NCBI RefSeq assembly: GCF_008274825.1
Contig: NZ_CP030848.1
Coordinates: 434,001 to 498,000, forward strand
Length of the DNA: 64,000 bases
Origin: Sphingobacterium hotanense
Lineage (GTDB): Bacteria; Bacteroidota; Bacteroidia; Sphingobacteriales; Sphingobacteriaceae
Direction of reading: 5' to 3'
The notes beneath the pieces are model-generated. The model had not been told where the DNA came from. It did not search any database and saw nothing but the letters and a program-made list of their open reading frames with translations. The position numbers were made by a program, and so were the translations under genes. This document shows positions 29,722 to 39,778 of this stretch, piece after piece. Every line of letters begins with the position of its first letter. Positions within the stretch are counted from its first letter, which is position 1.

Positions 29722-30399
29722 TTAACGCCTTCTAATCTGAAGTTTTAATCCCAGGGATAATCCCAAGTAATCTTGTGCTTTCAGATAGCTGTTTTGAATT
29801 CTGCTGATCAGCATCAGGTCGTTGGTATGAATATCATAAAAGAATTTTATGCCTTCGAAATAGGAGCTGAATGAGGGAATTTTATATTCAATTCCCTGCC
29901 CTATAAATGCGTTGAAACGAAGTTTTGTCGAAAAAGTATAATAATTGCTCGGATATTTCTCAGGAGCATCAAACCAAAATTGATCGCCAATCATGGTATT
30001 GATGTATAATCCAGTACGCAGGGGCTGGTAAGCGAAACGTTCGTTGAGCGAGATTTTCCACGGCGTGTAAGTTTGTCGAAGGGTTAGGGTAACCTTCGCG
30101 CGATCGGTATCATAACGAGGAACAATACCGGCCATAAATTCGGTAGCCCACTGGTCTTTGCGACCGTGATCCCAACCTGCTCCAACCGATATCAAACCGA
30201 TCGATCCGGCAAATTGAGTAACAAAATTGGAAGGAACTAAGGTAAATGAGGCCTTTTTTAGCTGACGCGTTTTCTTTTCTACGAGCGCCGTGCTATCAAG
30301 ATATACCGTATCCTTCACGTAGGCAGAGGCGAAGCCGGACAAGAACAACAAAAGGAAAATGAGCGTAAAAAACTTAGCGTTAAAAAGAGATGATTTCAT
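29722..30399 (-). CDS. Predicted outer-membrane beta-barrel protein
   Basis: A 225-residue exported protein. The signal peptide is near MKSSLFNAKFFTLIFLLLFLSGFASA. The rest has alternating hydrophobic strands, aromatic ends and a basic C-terminus (LGLSLGLKLQIRRR), as in small barrels. I do not recognise a named family. Its start overlaps the end of the metallophosphoesterase gene by 20 bases, indicating co-transcription and perhaps a shared task at the envelope. Confidence 0.65.
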   Translation of the reverse strand: MKSSLFNAKFFTLIFLLLFLSGFASAYVKDTVYLDSTALVEKKTRQLKKASFTLVPSNFVTQFAGSIGLISVGAGWDHGRKDQWATEFMAGIVPRYDTDRAKVTLTLRQTYTPWKISLNERFAYQPLRTGLYINTMIGDQFWFDAPEKYPSNYYTFSTKLRFNAFIGQGIEYKIPSFSSYFEGIKFFYDIHTNDLMLISRIQNSYLKAQDYLGLSLGLKLQIRRR

Positions 30400-31189
30400 G
30401 CGTATAGCTGTTCTTGGTGATCGTGAAAAGTAGAAATTGGCGTTTTCCTATGTTCGGCGTGCCGTAGTAGTAAATGCCATCATTGAAGATGTCTTCATTC
30501 TGATAGCGGTGGTCATGCCCATGATTTGCATAAAGTAAGTTCGGGAATAGGTTAATACTGTATTGAAATACATCCTTTACATTGTTGTTGAACTGCTCCG
30601 AAGTTGGTTTCGCATGCATAACAAAAACCGTTTGGTCAAACTTATCTTTGTCAGCATCTCGCTGGGCTTGGATAAAGGAAAAGTCAGGGATGGGGTTGGA
30701 ATAATCCGACTCCAAAGCATTCGTATTTAAACATACAAACTTAGTACGCCCTGCAATAAAGCTGAAATTCAACGGGCCGAACACAATACGAAAGATATCA
30801 TCACCGTTTGCAAGAACATCGTGGTTACCGATCAATGCCACATAGGGCCTGTGGAGACCTTCCAATATATCGCGTTGTAATAAAAACTCCTTCGTAACAC
30901 CAAAATCGGTTAAGTCGCCGGTATGTACGATAAAATCTAAATCATCTCTGTTGTTCGCAAAATCGACAAAATCATCAAGCTCATCATACCAGCGCTGCGA
31001 ATCGCTGATTAGCGCGTAGCGAATGGTATCCTTATCTCGCATCTCTTCTTCAATGCGTTGGATATTGCTGATATTAATATCCCTTTTACCTTTAATGTCA
31101 CCGTCATAGGGGTGAACATCAAACATTTCACAACCGCTCATTAGCAGAATCCCTATTAATAAGAACCAAAAGGCGTGTATTATTTTCAT
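30380..31189 (-). CDS. Lipoprotein metallophosphoesterase (calcineurin-like)
   Basis: From the ATG at 31189 the product has 269 residues with a lipoprotein signal (IIHAFWFLLIGILLMSGCEM). An ATG at 31252 in frame would place 21 residues before the signal, which is less likely. Metal-binding motifs of the calcineurin fold are present: ALISDSQRW, DFIVHTGDLTDFG, VALIGNHDVLANG and, near the C-terminus, YANHGHDHRYQNED. The enzyme should hydrolyse phosphoesters in the periplasm or at the cell surface. The substrate is unknown. It precedes and overlaps the barrel-protein gene. Confidence 0.88.
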   Translation of the reverse strand: MKIIHAFWFLLIGILLMSGCEMFDVHPYDGDIKGKRDINISNIQRIEEEMRDKDTIRYALISDSQRWYDELDDFVDFANNRDDLDFIVHTGDLTDFGVTKEFLLQRDILEGLHRPYVALIGNHDVLANGDDIFRIVFGPLNFSFIAGRTKFVCLNTNALESDYSNPIPDFSFIQAQRDADKDKFDQTVFVMHAKPTSEQFNNNVKDVFQYSINLFPNLLYANHGHDHRYQNEDIFNDGIYYYGTPNIGKRQFLLFTITKNSYTHEIISF

Positions 31190-31426
31190 TTTGCTGACTA
31201 TTTGAACGCGAAAGTAAAATAATATAAGCCAATCCCACAATTGTACTTCCATTATTACGCGAATATGATAGACCTACGCAAAGTATTCCGCAAGTCTGAA
31301 TCGTTTATATAGAGGAAACCATTATGGTACTAATTGTTGCGCATTTTTATGAAATAGGTAAAAAACACCATTAAGAAATGTTTTATTACCATATTTGATG
31401 GTAGTTATTGCCTACCTTTGTGTTGT

Positions 31427-32287
31427 ATGGCAAAGATACCTGTTATAGAGCAATGTACAGTTTCCTACAAGGAGGATAAGCACCTTCTTGCGGATCGTTT
31501 AGACGTGTATTTGCTGAACAATAGAAATATGGTATTTCCGCATAGGCATAATTGTTACCATTTGGTACTTTTCCTGGAAGGATCGGGTTCGCACGAGATC
31601 GACTTTAAAACTTATCCCGTTTCTGTAGGACAGGTCTACTGCATGGGGCCAGGGCAGGTACATTCCTGGATGTTCGAAGGAAATATGCAGGGCTATATCA
31701 TCAATTTCGATATCGACTATTTTAAATCCCTGTTGCTCCGACCAGATTATATCGAAAATTTATCAATATTCTCGACCTTGAACGACTCCGTTTTTTCATT
31801 GACGGAGGAAACCTTAAAACAGGTCGTCCCTTTATTTGATCAGTTGGTCGGTCTGAAGAACAGTCCTGCGGAAGACGATTTAAAGAAGTCTCTTTTGCTC
31901 TATATTTTGCTTAAACTCGAGCAGGATTACATGCCTAGTTTTCCTACGAAAACGATGGACTATCAGATGATGCTGATCAAGAACTTTATTGCGCTGGTCG
32001 ATAAGCGCTATAAAGACTTGCACCTGCCGAAAGAATACGCCGAGTTATTATTTGTCACACCCAATCACCTCAACGGTGTTTGTAAGGAGTATTTAGGCTT
32101 GCAAGCTGGCGAGGTTATTCGAAACAGAATACATCTAGAGGCAAAACGCTTACTAATTTTACCTGACTGGACTATATCACAGGTGGCCTACGAGTTACAG
32201 TTTAGCGACAACTCCTATTTCACCAAATTTTTTAAAAAGGTAGCTGGGATGACACCCGAAGAATTTAGGAAATCACAATGGAAGTAA
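31427..32287 (+). CDS. AraC-family transcriptional regulator
   Basis: From the ATG at 31427 the protein has 286 residues. The N-terminal half is a cupin-type ligand-binding domain (HRHNCYHLVLFLEGSGSHEI, GQVYCMGPGQVHSW). The C-terminal 100 residues hold two helix-turn-helix motifs of the AraC type (LPKEYAELLFVTPNHLNGVC, ISQVAYELQFSDNSYFTKFF). It overlaps the DUF983 gene by 10 bases. A TACCTTTG element lies at 31413-31420, close to the start. The inducer is unknown. Confidence 0.9.
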   Translation: MAKIPVIEQCTVSYKEDKHLLADRLDVYLLNNRNMVFPHRHNCYHLVLFLEGSGSHEIDFKTYPVSVGQVYCMGPGQVHSWMFEGNMQGYIINFDIDYFKSLLLRPDYIENLSIFSTLNDSVFSLTEETLKQVVPLFDQLVGLKNSPAEDDLKKSLLLYILLKLEQDYMPSFPTKTMDYQMMLIKNFIALVDKRYKDLHLPKEYAELLFVTPNHLNGVCKEYLGLQAGEVIRNRIHLEAKRLLILPDWTISQVAYELQFSDNSYFTKFFKKVAGMTPEEFRKSQWK

Positions 32288-32721
32288 ATGCAAAAATGAA
32301 TACGAACTATCAAATTCCCTCAGAAATAAAAAGCGCGATCGACGGCAAATGCCCTCGATGCCGAACGGGCAATATGTTTAAGGGCCCCTTATTGAGCTTT
32401 AAATCGGCAAAAATGAATGTAAAATGTCCTGCCTGCGATTTGAAATTTGAAAAGGAGCCTGGTTATTTCTACGTAGCGATGTACATCAGCTATGCCATGA
32501 GCGTAGCTGAGCTGGTAGCATCCTGTGTGGCAACATACCTAATTACCGGAAATATGGAAAGCCCTTGGTTATACGTTATCGTAGCGCTAGCGGCAACATT
32601 AATATTCGCTCCGTTCAACAACCGGTATTCCAGGATTATTTTGTTGTATTGGATGACGCCTCAGTTCAAATTCAACCCGAAGATATACCAAGAAGTAAAG
32701 GACTTCGATCAAAAGAAATAA
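32278..32721 (+). CDS. DUF983 family membrane protein
   Basis: A 147-residue protein. The N-terminus carries two CxxC pairs of a zinc ribbon (GKCPRCRTGNMF and KCPACDLKF), followed by two hydrophobic membrane segments (about residues 70-95 and 100-120). This is the layout of DUF983. An internal ATG at 32296 (MNTNYQIP) is an alternative start. It overlaps the AraC gene, so both are probably one transcript. The function of the family is not established. Confidence 0.85.
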   Translation: MEVNAKMNTNYQIPSEIKSAIDGKCPRCRTGNMFKGPLLSFKSAKMNVKCPACDLKFEKEPGYFYVAMYISYAMSVAELVASCVATYLITGNMESPWLYVIVALAATLIFAPFNNRYSRIILLYWMTPQFKFNPKIYQEVKDFDQKK

Positions 32722-32744
32722 GCGTAATTTTTAGATTTTTTTAA

Positions 32745-32771
32745 AGAGGCTTTCCGAAAGGGAAGCCTTTT
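32745..32771 (+). terminator. Rho-independent terminator
   Basis: The arms of AGGCTTTCC and GGGAAGCCT enclose a short loop and are followed by a T-run, 24 bases after the DUF983 stop. Confidence 0.75.
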
Positions 32772-33052
32772 TCCGTTCAGCTTGTTCCTATCTCGAATAA
32801 CTCAACCAATTTTATAACTCTAATCGTACCCAATGGATAATCCTTTCGGAGTGGTCTTACTTGGGTTAGACATTGGGTTTGAAAGGGATTTTTATTGAGT
32901 TTAAGTCGAAGCTGACTCGATGAGAAATCGAGCTTGCCCTTCTCCCCGAAAATTAGAAAATACAAAAAGGGCTAGAAAGAACGTCCTAGCCTTTTTTGTA
33001 TCCATAAGTAGCCAGCTACAGGTCTACATACTATGTGCTAACTCCTACCGAG
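32772..33052. other. Gene-free spacer with a second hairpin
   Basis: No gene is seen. A second hairpin (GGGCTAG / CTAGCC flanked by A and T runs, about 32,962-32,998) serves as a bidirectional terminator before galE. Confidence 0.6.
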
Positions 33053-34081
33053 CTAGGATATGGGATTTTCGCTTAGATATTTCTCCCATGCCCAAGCTGA
33101 AGCCATCATTTCTTCGATACCCAGTTCGGCCTTCCAGCCTAGTTCATTTGTAGACTTGGTAACATCGCCCCATACTTTAATGATATCTCCTTCACGACGT
33201 GGACCGATTACATAGTTCAGCTTTTGACCTGATGCTTTTTCAAAAGCGCCGATGGCTTCCAATACCGAATATCCATTTCCAGTACCCACATTGAAGACAT
33301 CGTAGTTGCCATTTGGATTACCTTTTTCCAATAGTTTGATTGCTGCTACGTGTGCTTTTGCTAAATCCACAACGTGGATATAGTCGCGTACGGCGGATCC
33401 GTCAGGTGTTTCATAGTCATCTCCGAATACGGTTAGTTTTTCACGTTTTCCGATGGCAGTCTGCGTAATGAATGGCAATAAATTCTGAGGTACTCCGATT
33501 GGTAATTCGCCGATCAACGCTGTTTCATGTGCTCCAACCGGGTTGAAGTAACGAAGAGCGATTACTTGGTAATTGTCGTATGCGCTAGCCGATTCTTGTA
33601 AGATTTCTTCAGCGATTTGTTTGGTGTTGCCATAAGGGGAAGTTGCGCGTTTTACCGGCGCCGCTTCGTTTACTGGTAATACATCCGGCTCTCCGTAAAC
33701 TGTACAGCTCGAAGAGAATACAAAGTTGATAGGTTTTTGACGATAAGCTTGTAATAAGTTGATTAACGAATAGAAGTTGTTGTGGTAATATTTCAAAGGA
33801 TCTTGCACCGATTCGCCGACTGCTTTAGACGCTGCAAAATGGATGATCCCTTTGATATCTGGATTCGAAGCCACAAATTCATTTACTTTAGCCGTATCGC
33901 ACAGGTCGAATTGGTGAAACTCTGGTTTCACTCCGATAATTTTCTCGATCTGATCTAAAATCTTAATGTTTGAATTTGATAGATTGTCGATTAGTACAGG
34001 TGTATAACCTGCATTGTGCAATTCTACTACCGTGTGTGATCCAATGAATCCTGTTCCTCCGGTTACTAATATTTTACTCAT
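33053..34081 (-). CDS. galE: UDP-glucose 4-epimerase
   Basis: A 342-residue extended short-chain dehydrogenase/reductase. It has the NAD-binding motif GGTGFIGSHT at the N-terminus, the catalytic Ser/Tyr/Lys in FSSSCTVYGEP and SPYGNTKQIAEE, and family motifs such as YFNPVGAH and VRDYIHVVDLAKAHV. It interconverts UDP-glucose and UDP-galactose, completing the pathway of the gal operon at 15-20 kb and feeding cell-surface glycan synthesis. Another SDR gene lies directly upstream on the same strand. Confidence 0.95.
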   Translation of the reverse strand: MSKILVTGGTGFIGSHTVVELHNAGYTPVLIDNLSNSNIKILDQIEKIIGVKPEFHQFDLCDTAKVNEFVASNPDIKGIIHFAASKAVGESVQDPLKYYHNNFYSLINLLQAYRQKPINFVFSSSCTVYGEPDVLPVNEAAPVKRATSPYGNTKQIAEEILQESASAYDNYQVIALRYFNPVGAHETALIGELPIGVPQNLLPFITQTAIGKREKLTVFGDDYETPDGSAVRDYIHVVDLAKAHVAAIKLLEKGNPNGNYDVFNVGTGNGYSVLEAIGAFEKASGQKLNYVIGPRREGDIIKVWGDVTKSTNELGWKAELGIEEMMASAWAWEKYLSENPIS

Positions 34082-34107
34082 ATGCTATATAATGTGCTAA
34101 GTTTATA

Positions 34108-35064
34108 CTATTGCTCGTTAAATAATGTCTTGTAATAGGCTATTGTTTTCTCTAGACCTTCGCGTCGACCAACCTTGGGTTCCCAGTTTAGCAGTTCCTT
34201 GGCTTTCCGAATATCGGGTCTCCTTTGCTTGGGGTCGTCGATTGGTAGCTCTTCAAAAACAATCTTGGAAGAACTATGCGTGAGTTCGATAACCTCCTTT
34301 GCCAGATCTAAGAGCGTCATTTCATCGGGATTTCCAATGTTGACGGGTAGGGGGTAATCGCTAAAGAGTAGCTTGCAGATGCCTTCGATTTGGTCTGTAA
34401 CATAACAGAAGGAGCGCGTTTGCATGCCATTGCCAAAGACAGTCAAATCCTTGCCTTGCAGTGCCTGCGATATGAATGTAGGTAATGCTCTGCCGTCATG
34501 GAGTCGCATGCGCGGGCCAAAGGTGTTGAATATGCGTGCTATTCTTGTTTCTAAGGAGTGCGCATTGTGATAGGCCATGGTCATGGCCTCCTGAAAGCGT
34601 TTCGCTTCATCGTAGACCCCACGAGGCCCCACTGGATTTACATTTCCCCAATACTCTTCCGATTGTGGAGATACTAAAGGATCGCCATAGACTTCCGATG
34701 TGGAAGCCACTACTATGCGTGCTTTCTTGCTCTTTGCTAGTCCAAGTAGATTGTGTGTGCCGAGTGACCCTACTTTTAGGGTTTGTATAGGTATCTTCAG
34801 GTAGTCGATCGGACTTGCGGGAGATGCGAAATGTAAGATGTAATGGAGCTCGCCCGGTACGTGCACGAATTTGCTTACATCGTGATGATAGAATTCGAAG
34901 TTGGGGAGGTGGAATAGGTGTTCAATATTTTTGATATCCCCGGTTATCAAATTATCCATACCAATTACGTGGAATTCCTCTTTGATAAAGTGGTCGCAGA
35001 GGTGAGAACCTAGGAATCCTGCCGCTCCAGTAATTAATATTCGTTTGGGCTTCTCCTTTTGCAC
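34108..35064 (-). CDS. UDP-glucuronate decarboxylase-type SDR protein
   Basis: A 318-residue extended SDR enzyme. The N-terminal NAD-binding site reads [16 protein letters not shown], the catalytic tyrosine motif is [10 protein letters not shown], and the surrounding family motifs [11 protein letters not shown] and [12 protein letters not shown] are typical of UDP-xylose synthase (Uxs). Uxs makes UDP-xylose from UDP-glucuronate. Its neighbours galE and waaA point to surface polysaccharide or lipopolysaccharide synthesis. The enzyme class is clear; the exact product is inferred. Confidence 0.88.
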   Translation of the reverse strand: MQKEKPKRILITGAAGFLGSHLCDHFIKEEFHVIGMDNLITGDIKNIEHLFHLPNFEFYHHDVSKFVHVPGELHYILHFASPASPIDYLKIPIQTLKVGSLGTHNLLGLAKSKKARIVVASTSEVYGDPLVSPQSEEYWGNVNPVGPRGVYDEAKRFQEAMTMAYHNAHSLETRIARIFNTFGPRMRLHDGRALPTFISQALQGKDLTVFGNGMQTRSFCYVTDQIEGICKLLFSDYPLPVNIGNPDEMTLLDLAKEVIELTHSSSKIVFEELPIDDPKQRRPDIRKAKELLNWEPKVGRREGLEKTIAYYKTLFNEQ

Positions 35065-35123
35065 AATAGTGAATTTGAAAAGGTTTAATATCTTTGACGA
35101 AGATAAACATTACTTTTAACATT

Positions 35124-36380
35124 ATGCGTTTACTTTACGATCTGGGCATATTCCTGTACGGCACATTACTTCGGCTGATTGCGCCTTTTCATGCAAAAGC
35201 GAAGCTATGGGTGGCGGGTCGTAAGGGGCTATTGAAGCAGATCAATCAAACGGTTGATTCTAATCAAAAACACATCTGGTTTCACTTCGCTTCCCTAGGT
35301 GAATTTGAGCAGGGGCGCTCTGTCATGGAGCAGATTAAGCAGCGCTATCCTGAAGAGAAAATAATTGTAACTTTTTTCTCGCCCTCGGGCTATGAGATCC
35401 GTAAAAACACGGATTTGGCGGACTATGTCTTCTATTTACCGGATGATACCGCGGCAAATGCGCGCAAGTTTTTAGACGCTATCAATCCAAAGTTGGCGAT
35501 TTTCACGAAATACGAATACTGGTATCATTATTTTGATGCACTTGAGAAACGCGGGATTCGTTTGTTGATGATTTCAGCGATCTTCCGTGAGGAGCAGTTG
35601 TTCTTTAAGCGTCATGGTGGCTTTTACCGTAGGATACTGAAGAAAGTTTCCTTTTTCTTTACCCAGAATATGGAAAGCGTGCATATGCTGAAGTGGATTG
35701 GGATTACCAAAGCAGGGTTGGCCGGCGACACGCGTTTTGATCGGGTCGTGGAGCTCCCAAAGACGCATAAAGCAATTGAACAGGCCAAAGAATTTGTCGG
35801 CGATAAGCGCGTATTGGTTGGCGGAAGTACTTGGCCAGCGGATGAGGAGCTGATCAAGGACTTGTTGTCGAGGTATCCGGATTGGAAAGCGATTATTGCT
35901 CCCCATGAAATTCATGATGAGCATATTGCACAGCTAATGAAATTCTTCCCGTCGGCCCTACGTTTCTCGAAATTCGGCACTTATGCCGCTGAAGAAATTG
36001 CTCGAGAACAGGTGTTGATCATTGATAATATCGGGATGTTGTCTTCGCTTTATTATTATGGGGACATCGCTTATATAGGTGGTGGTTTTGGCGCGGGAAT
36101 TCATAATACGCTGGAAGGGGCGACCTATGGCATGCCGGTTATTTTTGGTCCTAAATACGAGAAGTTTAAGGAAGCGATGGATTTGGTGGAACTGGGTGCC
36201 GGTTTCCCGATTAGCAGCAAGGAAGAATTGGAGCACATATTTGCTGCATTACAAGACCCTGAGAAGCTGAAATTGGCGGGTGAATCAGCGAAGAAATATG
36301 TGCATACGCGTTCAGGGGCTACGCAGATTATTATGAAATATTTGGAAACCGAGAAACTGATAGGTGAAAACGGATCTTAA
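35124..36380 (+). CDS. waaA: 3-deoxy-D-manno-octulosonic-acid (Kdo) transferase
   Basis: From the ATG at 35124 (MRLLYDLGIFLYGTLLRLIA) the protein has 418 residues; an in-frame codon at 35094 would add ten residues. It has the N-terminal membrane anchor and the two-domain layout of GT30 family transferases, with the motif WFHFASLGEFEQGR near residue 55 and IGGGFGAGIHNTLEGATYGMP near residue 322. It attaches Kdo to lipid A precursor at the inner membrane. It is divergent from the Uxs gene and shares the region with envelope-sugar genes. Confidence 0.92.
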   Translation: MRLLYDLGIFLYGTLLRLIAPFHAKAKLWVAGRKGLLKQINQTVDSNQKHIWFHFASLGEFEQGRSVMEQIKQRYPEEKIIVTFFSPSGYEIRKNTDLADYVFYLPDDTAANARKFLDAINPKLAIFTKYEYWYHYFDALEKRGIRLLMISAIFREEQLFFKRHGGFYRRILKKVSFFFTQNMESVHMLKWIGITKAGLAGDTRFDRVVELPKTHKAIEQAKEFVGDKRVLVGGSTWPADEELIKDLLSRYPDWKAIIAPHEIHDEHIAQLMKFFPSALRFSKFGTYAAEEIAREQVLIIDNIGMLSSLYYYGDIAYIGGGFGAGIHNTLEGATYGMPVIFGPKYEKFKEAMDLVELGAGFPISSKEELEHIFAALQDPEKLKLAGESAKKYVHTRSGATQIIMKYLETEKLIGENGS

Positions 36381-36382
36381 AA

Positions 36383-36434
36383 GCATGGATAAAGTTAAAG
36401 CTGCGCTAGCTGCCGCACCAAATTTTATCCATGC
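36383..36434 (+). terminator. Terminator hairpin after waaA
   Basis: A long stem AGCATGGATAAA pairs with TTTATCCATGCT around a structured loop, just after the waaA stop, with T-rich sequence after it. Confidence 0.6.
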
Positions 36435-36554
36435 TATTTTCTATAGCTGTCCGTAGTTAATTAAATTTCCATATCAAATTTCTCGCCGTTCTCTTGAGTC
36501 AGATGACTTGCTCTATTCCTAGACAATGCACTTTTGCGACCGTACAAGAGAATC

Positions 36555-38003
36555 TTAATAATAAGTATATCTTCTAACGCCTGCTATATGTCTTGCTAGG
36601 CGCATTACTTGGTGCGTATAGCCGTATTCGTTGTCATACCATACATAGATTACGACGTTTTTGCCGTCTGCTGATACGATGGTTGCTGGCGCATCAACTA
36701 CGGATGCTGCAGTGGTGCCGACGATATCAGATGATACGAGCTCAGCGTTGTTGGCGTATTGAATTTGTTCTACTAAATCGCCCTCTAAGGCTGCTTTTTT
36801 CAACAGACCGTTTATCTCCTCTACCGTAGTGATGGACTTTAACTCTAGATTTAAGATGGCTAGAGAGCCATTAGGAACAGGAACACGGATAGCATTTGAT
36901 GTTAGTTTTCCGGCTAGAACCGGTAATACTTTCGCAACTGCGCTTCCAGCGCCAGTTTCTGTGATAACCATATTTAATGCCGCTGCACGTCCTCGTCTAG
37001 ACTTTTTGTGGAAGTTGTCGACTAGGTTCTGGTCGTTGGTATACGAGTGGATGGTTTCGATATGGCCTTTTACAATTCCGATACGTTTCTCTAGTACTGC
37101 GAGAACCGGTGAAATTGCATTGGTCGTACAGGATGCAGCAGAGAATATATTATCCTTCTTTTTATCTGCATCATATTCATTTACGCCGTAAACGATATTT
37201 GGAACGCCTTTGCCTGGAGCCGTCAATAAGACTTGCGTAGCACCATTGGAGGTTAAATGACGACTAAGTTCTTGTTGATCTCTAAAAGCACCCGTATTGT
37301 CGATTACAAGGGCGTTATTGATATCGTATTGTGTATAATCAATATTTTCAGGGTTTTTTGCAGAAATCATATAAACAGGTACGCCATTGACGATCAGTGC
37401 ACCTTTTTCTACATCGGTATCTACCTGGCCTTCAAAGTCACCGTGGATAGAATCTTGACGTAATAAGCTAGCTCTTTTTTCTAGTGTTTTTTCATCCAAC
37501 TGATCTCTGGTGACAATGGCTCGTAAACGTAATTGACGACCGGCGGCAGCTTTGCTGATCAATTCTCTCGCCAACAAGCGGCCAATCCTGCCGAATCCAT
37601 AAAGAACAACGTCTCTTGGTTCGAAGGTTTGGTGTTGATGGGCGGGAGCTAGTTCCTTGGAAAGGAAAGCCTCTAAATCTTCGAGTTGAACATGCTGCTT
37701 GCGCACTTCTAATGCCAATTTACCAATATCAATACGAGAAGGCGTTAGTTCTAAGCTTTGTATAATCTCAGCAATCTGAAGAGTTTCCTCTATACTGATT
37801 TCTTTCTCTGCCAACTCTTTTGTCTTTTGATGGAGATTGAGAATGAAACTTACGCGACGATCAATCAGTTGATTGCGGAATAGAACCAGCTCAATGGATT
37901 GATTGAACCATAAATCGCTTACTACTTGAATGAGCCTTACGCAAGCGTTTTGCTTGACTTTGTAACTTTTGATTTGGTTCTCAAAAGTAGGAGATTGTAC
38001 CAT
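36555..38003 (-). CDS. gap: Glyceraldehyde-3-phosphate dehydrogenase, long form
   Basis: A 482-residue protein, about 140 residues longer than typical GAPDH because of an N-terminal helical extension. The GAPDH part has the NAD-binding motif GFGRIGRLLARE (about residue 150), the active-site Cys in SAASCTTNAISPV (about 295), TAPGKGVPNIVYGVNEYD and the C-terminal WYDNEYGYTHQVMRL. Long GAPDH forms with an N-terminal extension of this kind occur in Bacteroidota. The enzyme class is firm; whether this copy is the main glycolytic one or works with NADP cannot be told from the sequence. Confidence 0.9.
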   Translation of the reverse strand: MVQSPTFENQIKSYKVKQNACVRLIQVVSDLWFNQSIELVLFRNQLIDRRVSFILNLHQKTKELAEKEISIEETLQIAEIIQSLELTPSRIDIGKLALEVRKQHVQLEDLEAFLSKELAPAHQHQTFEPRDVVLYGFGRIGRLLARELISKAAAGRQLRLRAIVTRDQLDEKTLEKRASLLRQDSIHGDFEGQVDTDVEKGALIVNGVPVYMISAKNPENIDYTQYDINNALVIDNTGAFRDQQELSRHLTSNGATQVLLTAPGKGVPNIVYGVNEYDADKKKDNIFSAASCTTNAISPVLAVLEKRIGIVKGHIETIHSYTNDQNLVDNFHKKSRRGRAAALNMVITETGAGSAVAKVLPVLAGKLTSNAIRVPVPNGSLAILNLELKSITTVEEINGLLKKAALEGDLVEQIQYANNAELVSSDIVGTTAASVVDAPATIVSADGKNVVIYVWYDNEYGYTHQVMRLARHIAGVRRYTYY

Positions 38004-38167
38004 AATAATTATAATAGATTATATGGCGCAAAAATATGAATTATAATACTGGTAATCAGTGAGGTTTTGGAGAATTAGGGATTTGTTAACAAATACTGGT
38101 TAATATATTTTCATTACTAAAGAATCGATACTATTGTTAACATAACGCAAAATATGAACCCCCCGAA

Positions 38168-39295
38168 TTAAGAAACTATAAATAAATCGGAAGCTATTTG
38201 ATCTGCAATTAGTTTTCCTGAGGCGGTTAGAACAAGATATTGTTCGTCTTTCAGGAATAAATCTTCCTGTTTCAGATAAATATCGGCCTCTTTTTTAAGG
38301 TAGGAGACGTAGTCGCTATCAAAGTTGTCTTTGAGGTATTCGAAATCCACTCCCCATTTTGTGCGCAGGGACGTCATGACGTACTCATTAAATCGATCGT
38401 CTAGGCTTAGCTTTTCGGTTTCTAATGCCAATTCGTTTTGGAAAAGCTGCTTGGTGTACAATGCATTATTGGCGATATTCCAAGATCGCGATACGCCGTT
38501 GAAGGAATGCGCAGATGGGCCAATGCCGAGATAGTGTTTTCCCTTCCAATAATTGCTGTTATGAATGGCATGTTTGCCGGGCTTCGCGAAATTTGAAATC
38601 TCATACTGCTCGTAGCCGTTTTCTGTTAAGTGGGAAATCAGCATAAGCATCTGCTCTGCACTCTGCTCTTCGTTAATCTGAGCCGTTCTTCCTTTCTTTA
38701 TCATATGGTCGAGCGCTGTTTTCTTTTCTACGGTCATAGAATAAGAGGAGATATGCGGTATCTGAAAATCAATGAGCTGCTGCATGTTGGCTTTCCATTT
38801 CAAATCGGTCAATAGGGGATATCCATAGATCAAATCGCAAGTGATGTTTTCGAAGCCTGCGTCCTGTACGCGCATGATCGCAGATTTCGCTTCTTCAGCA
38901 TTGTGTGCTCTATTCATCCATCGCAAATCTTCTTCATAAAAGGATTGGATGCCAATGGAAAAGCGGTTGATGGTTGTTTGTCTTAAGGCATTGACTTTGT
39001 TTCTGTCCAGGTCGTCAGGATTGGCCTCCAAGGTGATTTCTGCATCGGGTGCTATTTCGTAGTTTTCGGCAACTTTTCCAATCAGGCGTTCGATCTCGTC
39101 GGCTGTTAGTGTGGAAGGGGTGCCTCCGCCGAAGTAAATGGAGTTGATGGTTTTGTTTTCGAGGTAGTTGGAACGTATGCTCAATTCCTTATGCATAGCC
39201 TGCAGCATTTCGTCTTTGTATTGCATGGAAGTACTAAAGTGGAAATCGCAGTAGTAACAAGCTTGCTTGCAAAAAGGAATATGGAAGTAGATCAT
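38168..39295 (-). CDS. hemW: HemW-like radical SAM heme chaperone / coproporphyrinogen-oxidase homologue
   Basis: A 375-residue radical SAM protein. The iron-sulfur motif CxxxCxxC is in CKQACYYCDFHF near the N-terminus. GGGTPSTL and the HemW C-terminal domain (ISNFAKPGKHAIHNSNYW, LGIGPSAHSF) are visible. The N-terminus begins IYFHIPFCKQACYYC, without the extra Cys that marks HemN, which fits HemW (a heme-binding chaperone) better than the true oxidase. It is a single gene and the last clear core gene before the accessory island. Confidence 0.9.
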   Translation of the reverse strand: MIYFHIPFCKQACYYCDFHFSTSMQYKDEMLQAMHKELSIRSNYLENKTINSIYFGGGTPSTLTADEIERLIGKVAENYEIAPDAEITLEANPDDLDRNKVNALRQTTINRFSIGIQSFYEEDLRWMNRAHNAEEAKSAIMRVQDAGFENITCDLIYGYPLLTDLKWKANMQQLIDFQIPHISSYSMTVEKKTALDHMIKKGRTAQINEEQSAEQMLMLISHLTENGYEQYEISNFAKPGKHAIHNSNYWKGKHYLGIGPSAHSFNGVSRSWNIANNALYTKQLFQNELALETEKLSLDDRFNEYVMTSLRTKWGVDFEYLKDNFDSDYVSYLKKEADIYLKQEDLFLKDEQYLVLTASGKLIADQIASDLFIVS

Positions 39296-39328
39296 GGGTG
39301 CCCGTTTTTATAAGGCAAAGATAAGGAA

Positions 39329-39778
39329 TTACGCAGAACCATTTACGCTCATATTCTGTAGCTTTTGCTCTGTGATATTTATATCTATACTCCAATAGTA
39401 ACTGCATCCATCGAGTACAATAACTCGGTCATTTTTCCAAGATTCAGAGTCGTCCATATGATATCCTTTTAGTCGATCCAATACAGAATGCCTGGCCCAT
39501 AAGAAATTAACATATAAAATTTTGTGTCCCATATTATCGATGTAGCCGTAATATTGTCTTCTGTAATTTTTTAGGTTTTTATGTATAATTGGACAGCCAT
39601 CACCTTGGTTATACATGGTATCGTTGGCGGATTTTATATTTTTTTTGAGAATTTCTTCGGCCTCATTAATTTCTTTTATACTTGGAGTAAATCTACTCAC
39701 ACCTAAATTACATAGAAAACAATCGGCATCTTTTGAGAAAATTACACTCTCTATTTTTCCTTTTTTTATTAATTCAAC
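39329..39778 (-). pseudogene. Hypothetical gene with its 5' end cut off at the IS21 remnant
   Basis: An open frame of 123 codons begins with GTG at 39700 (VSRFTPSIKEINEAEE). The same frame stays open upstream to the IS21 junction near 39778, reading NVELIKKGKIESVIFSKDAD and CFLCNLG. The gene therefore seems to have lost its true start to the insertion element. The remaining protein is not recognised. It has no clear family motif, and the C-terminus (SIDINITEQKLQNMSVNGSA) is intact. Confidence 0.65.
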
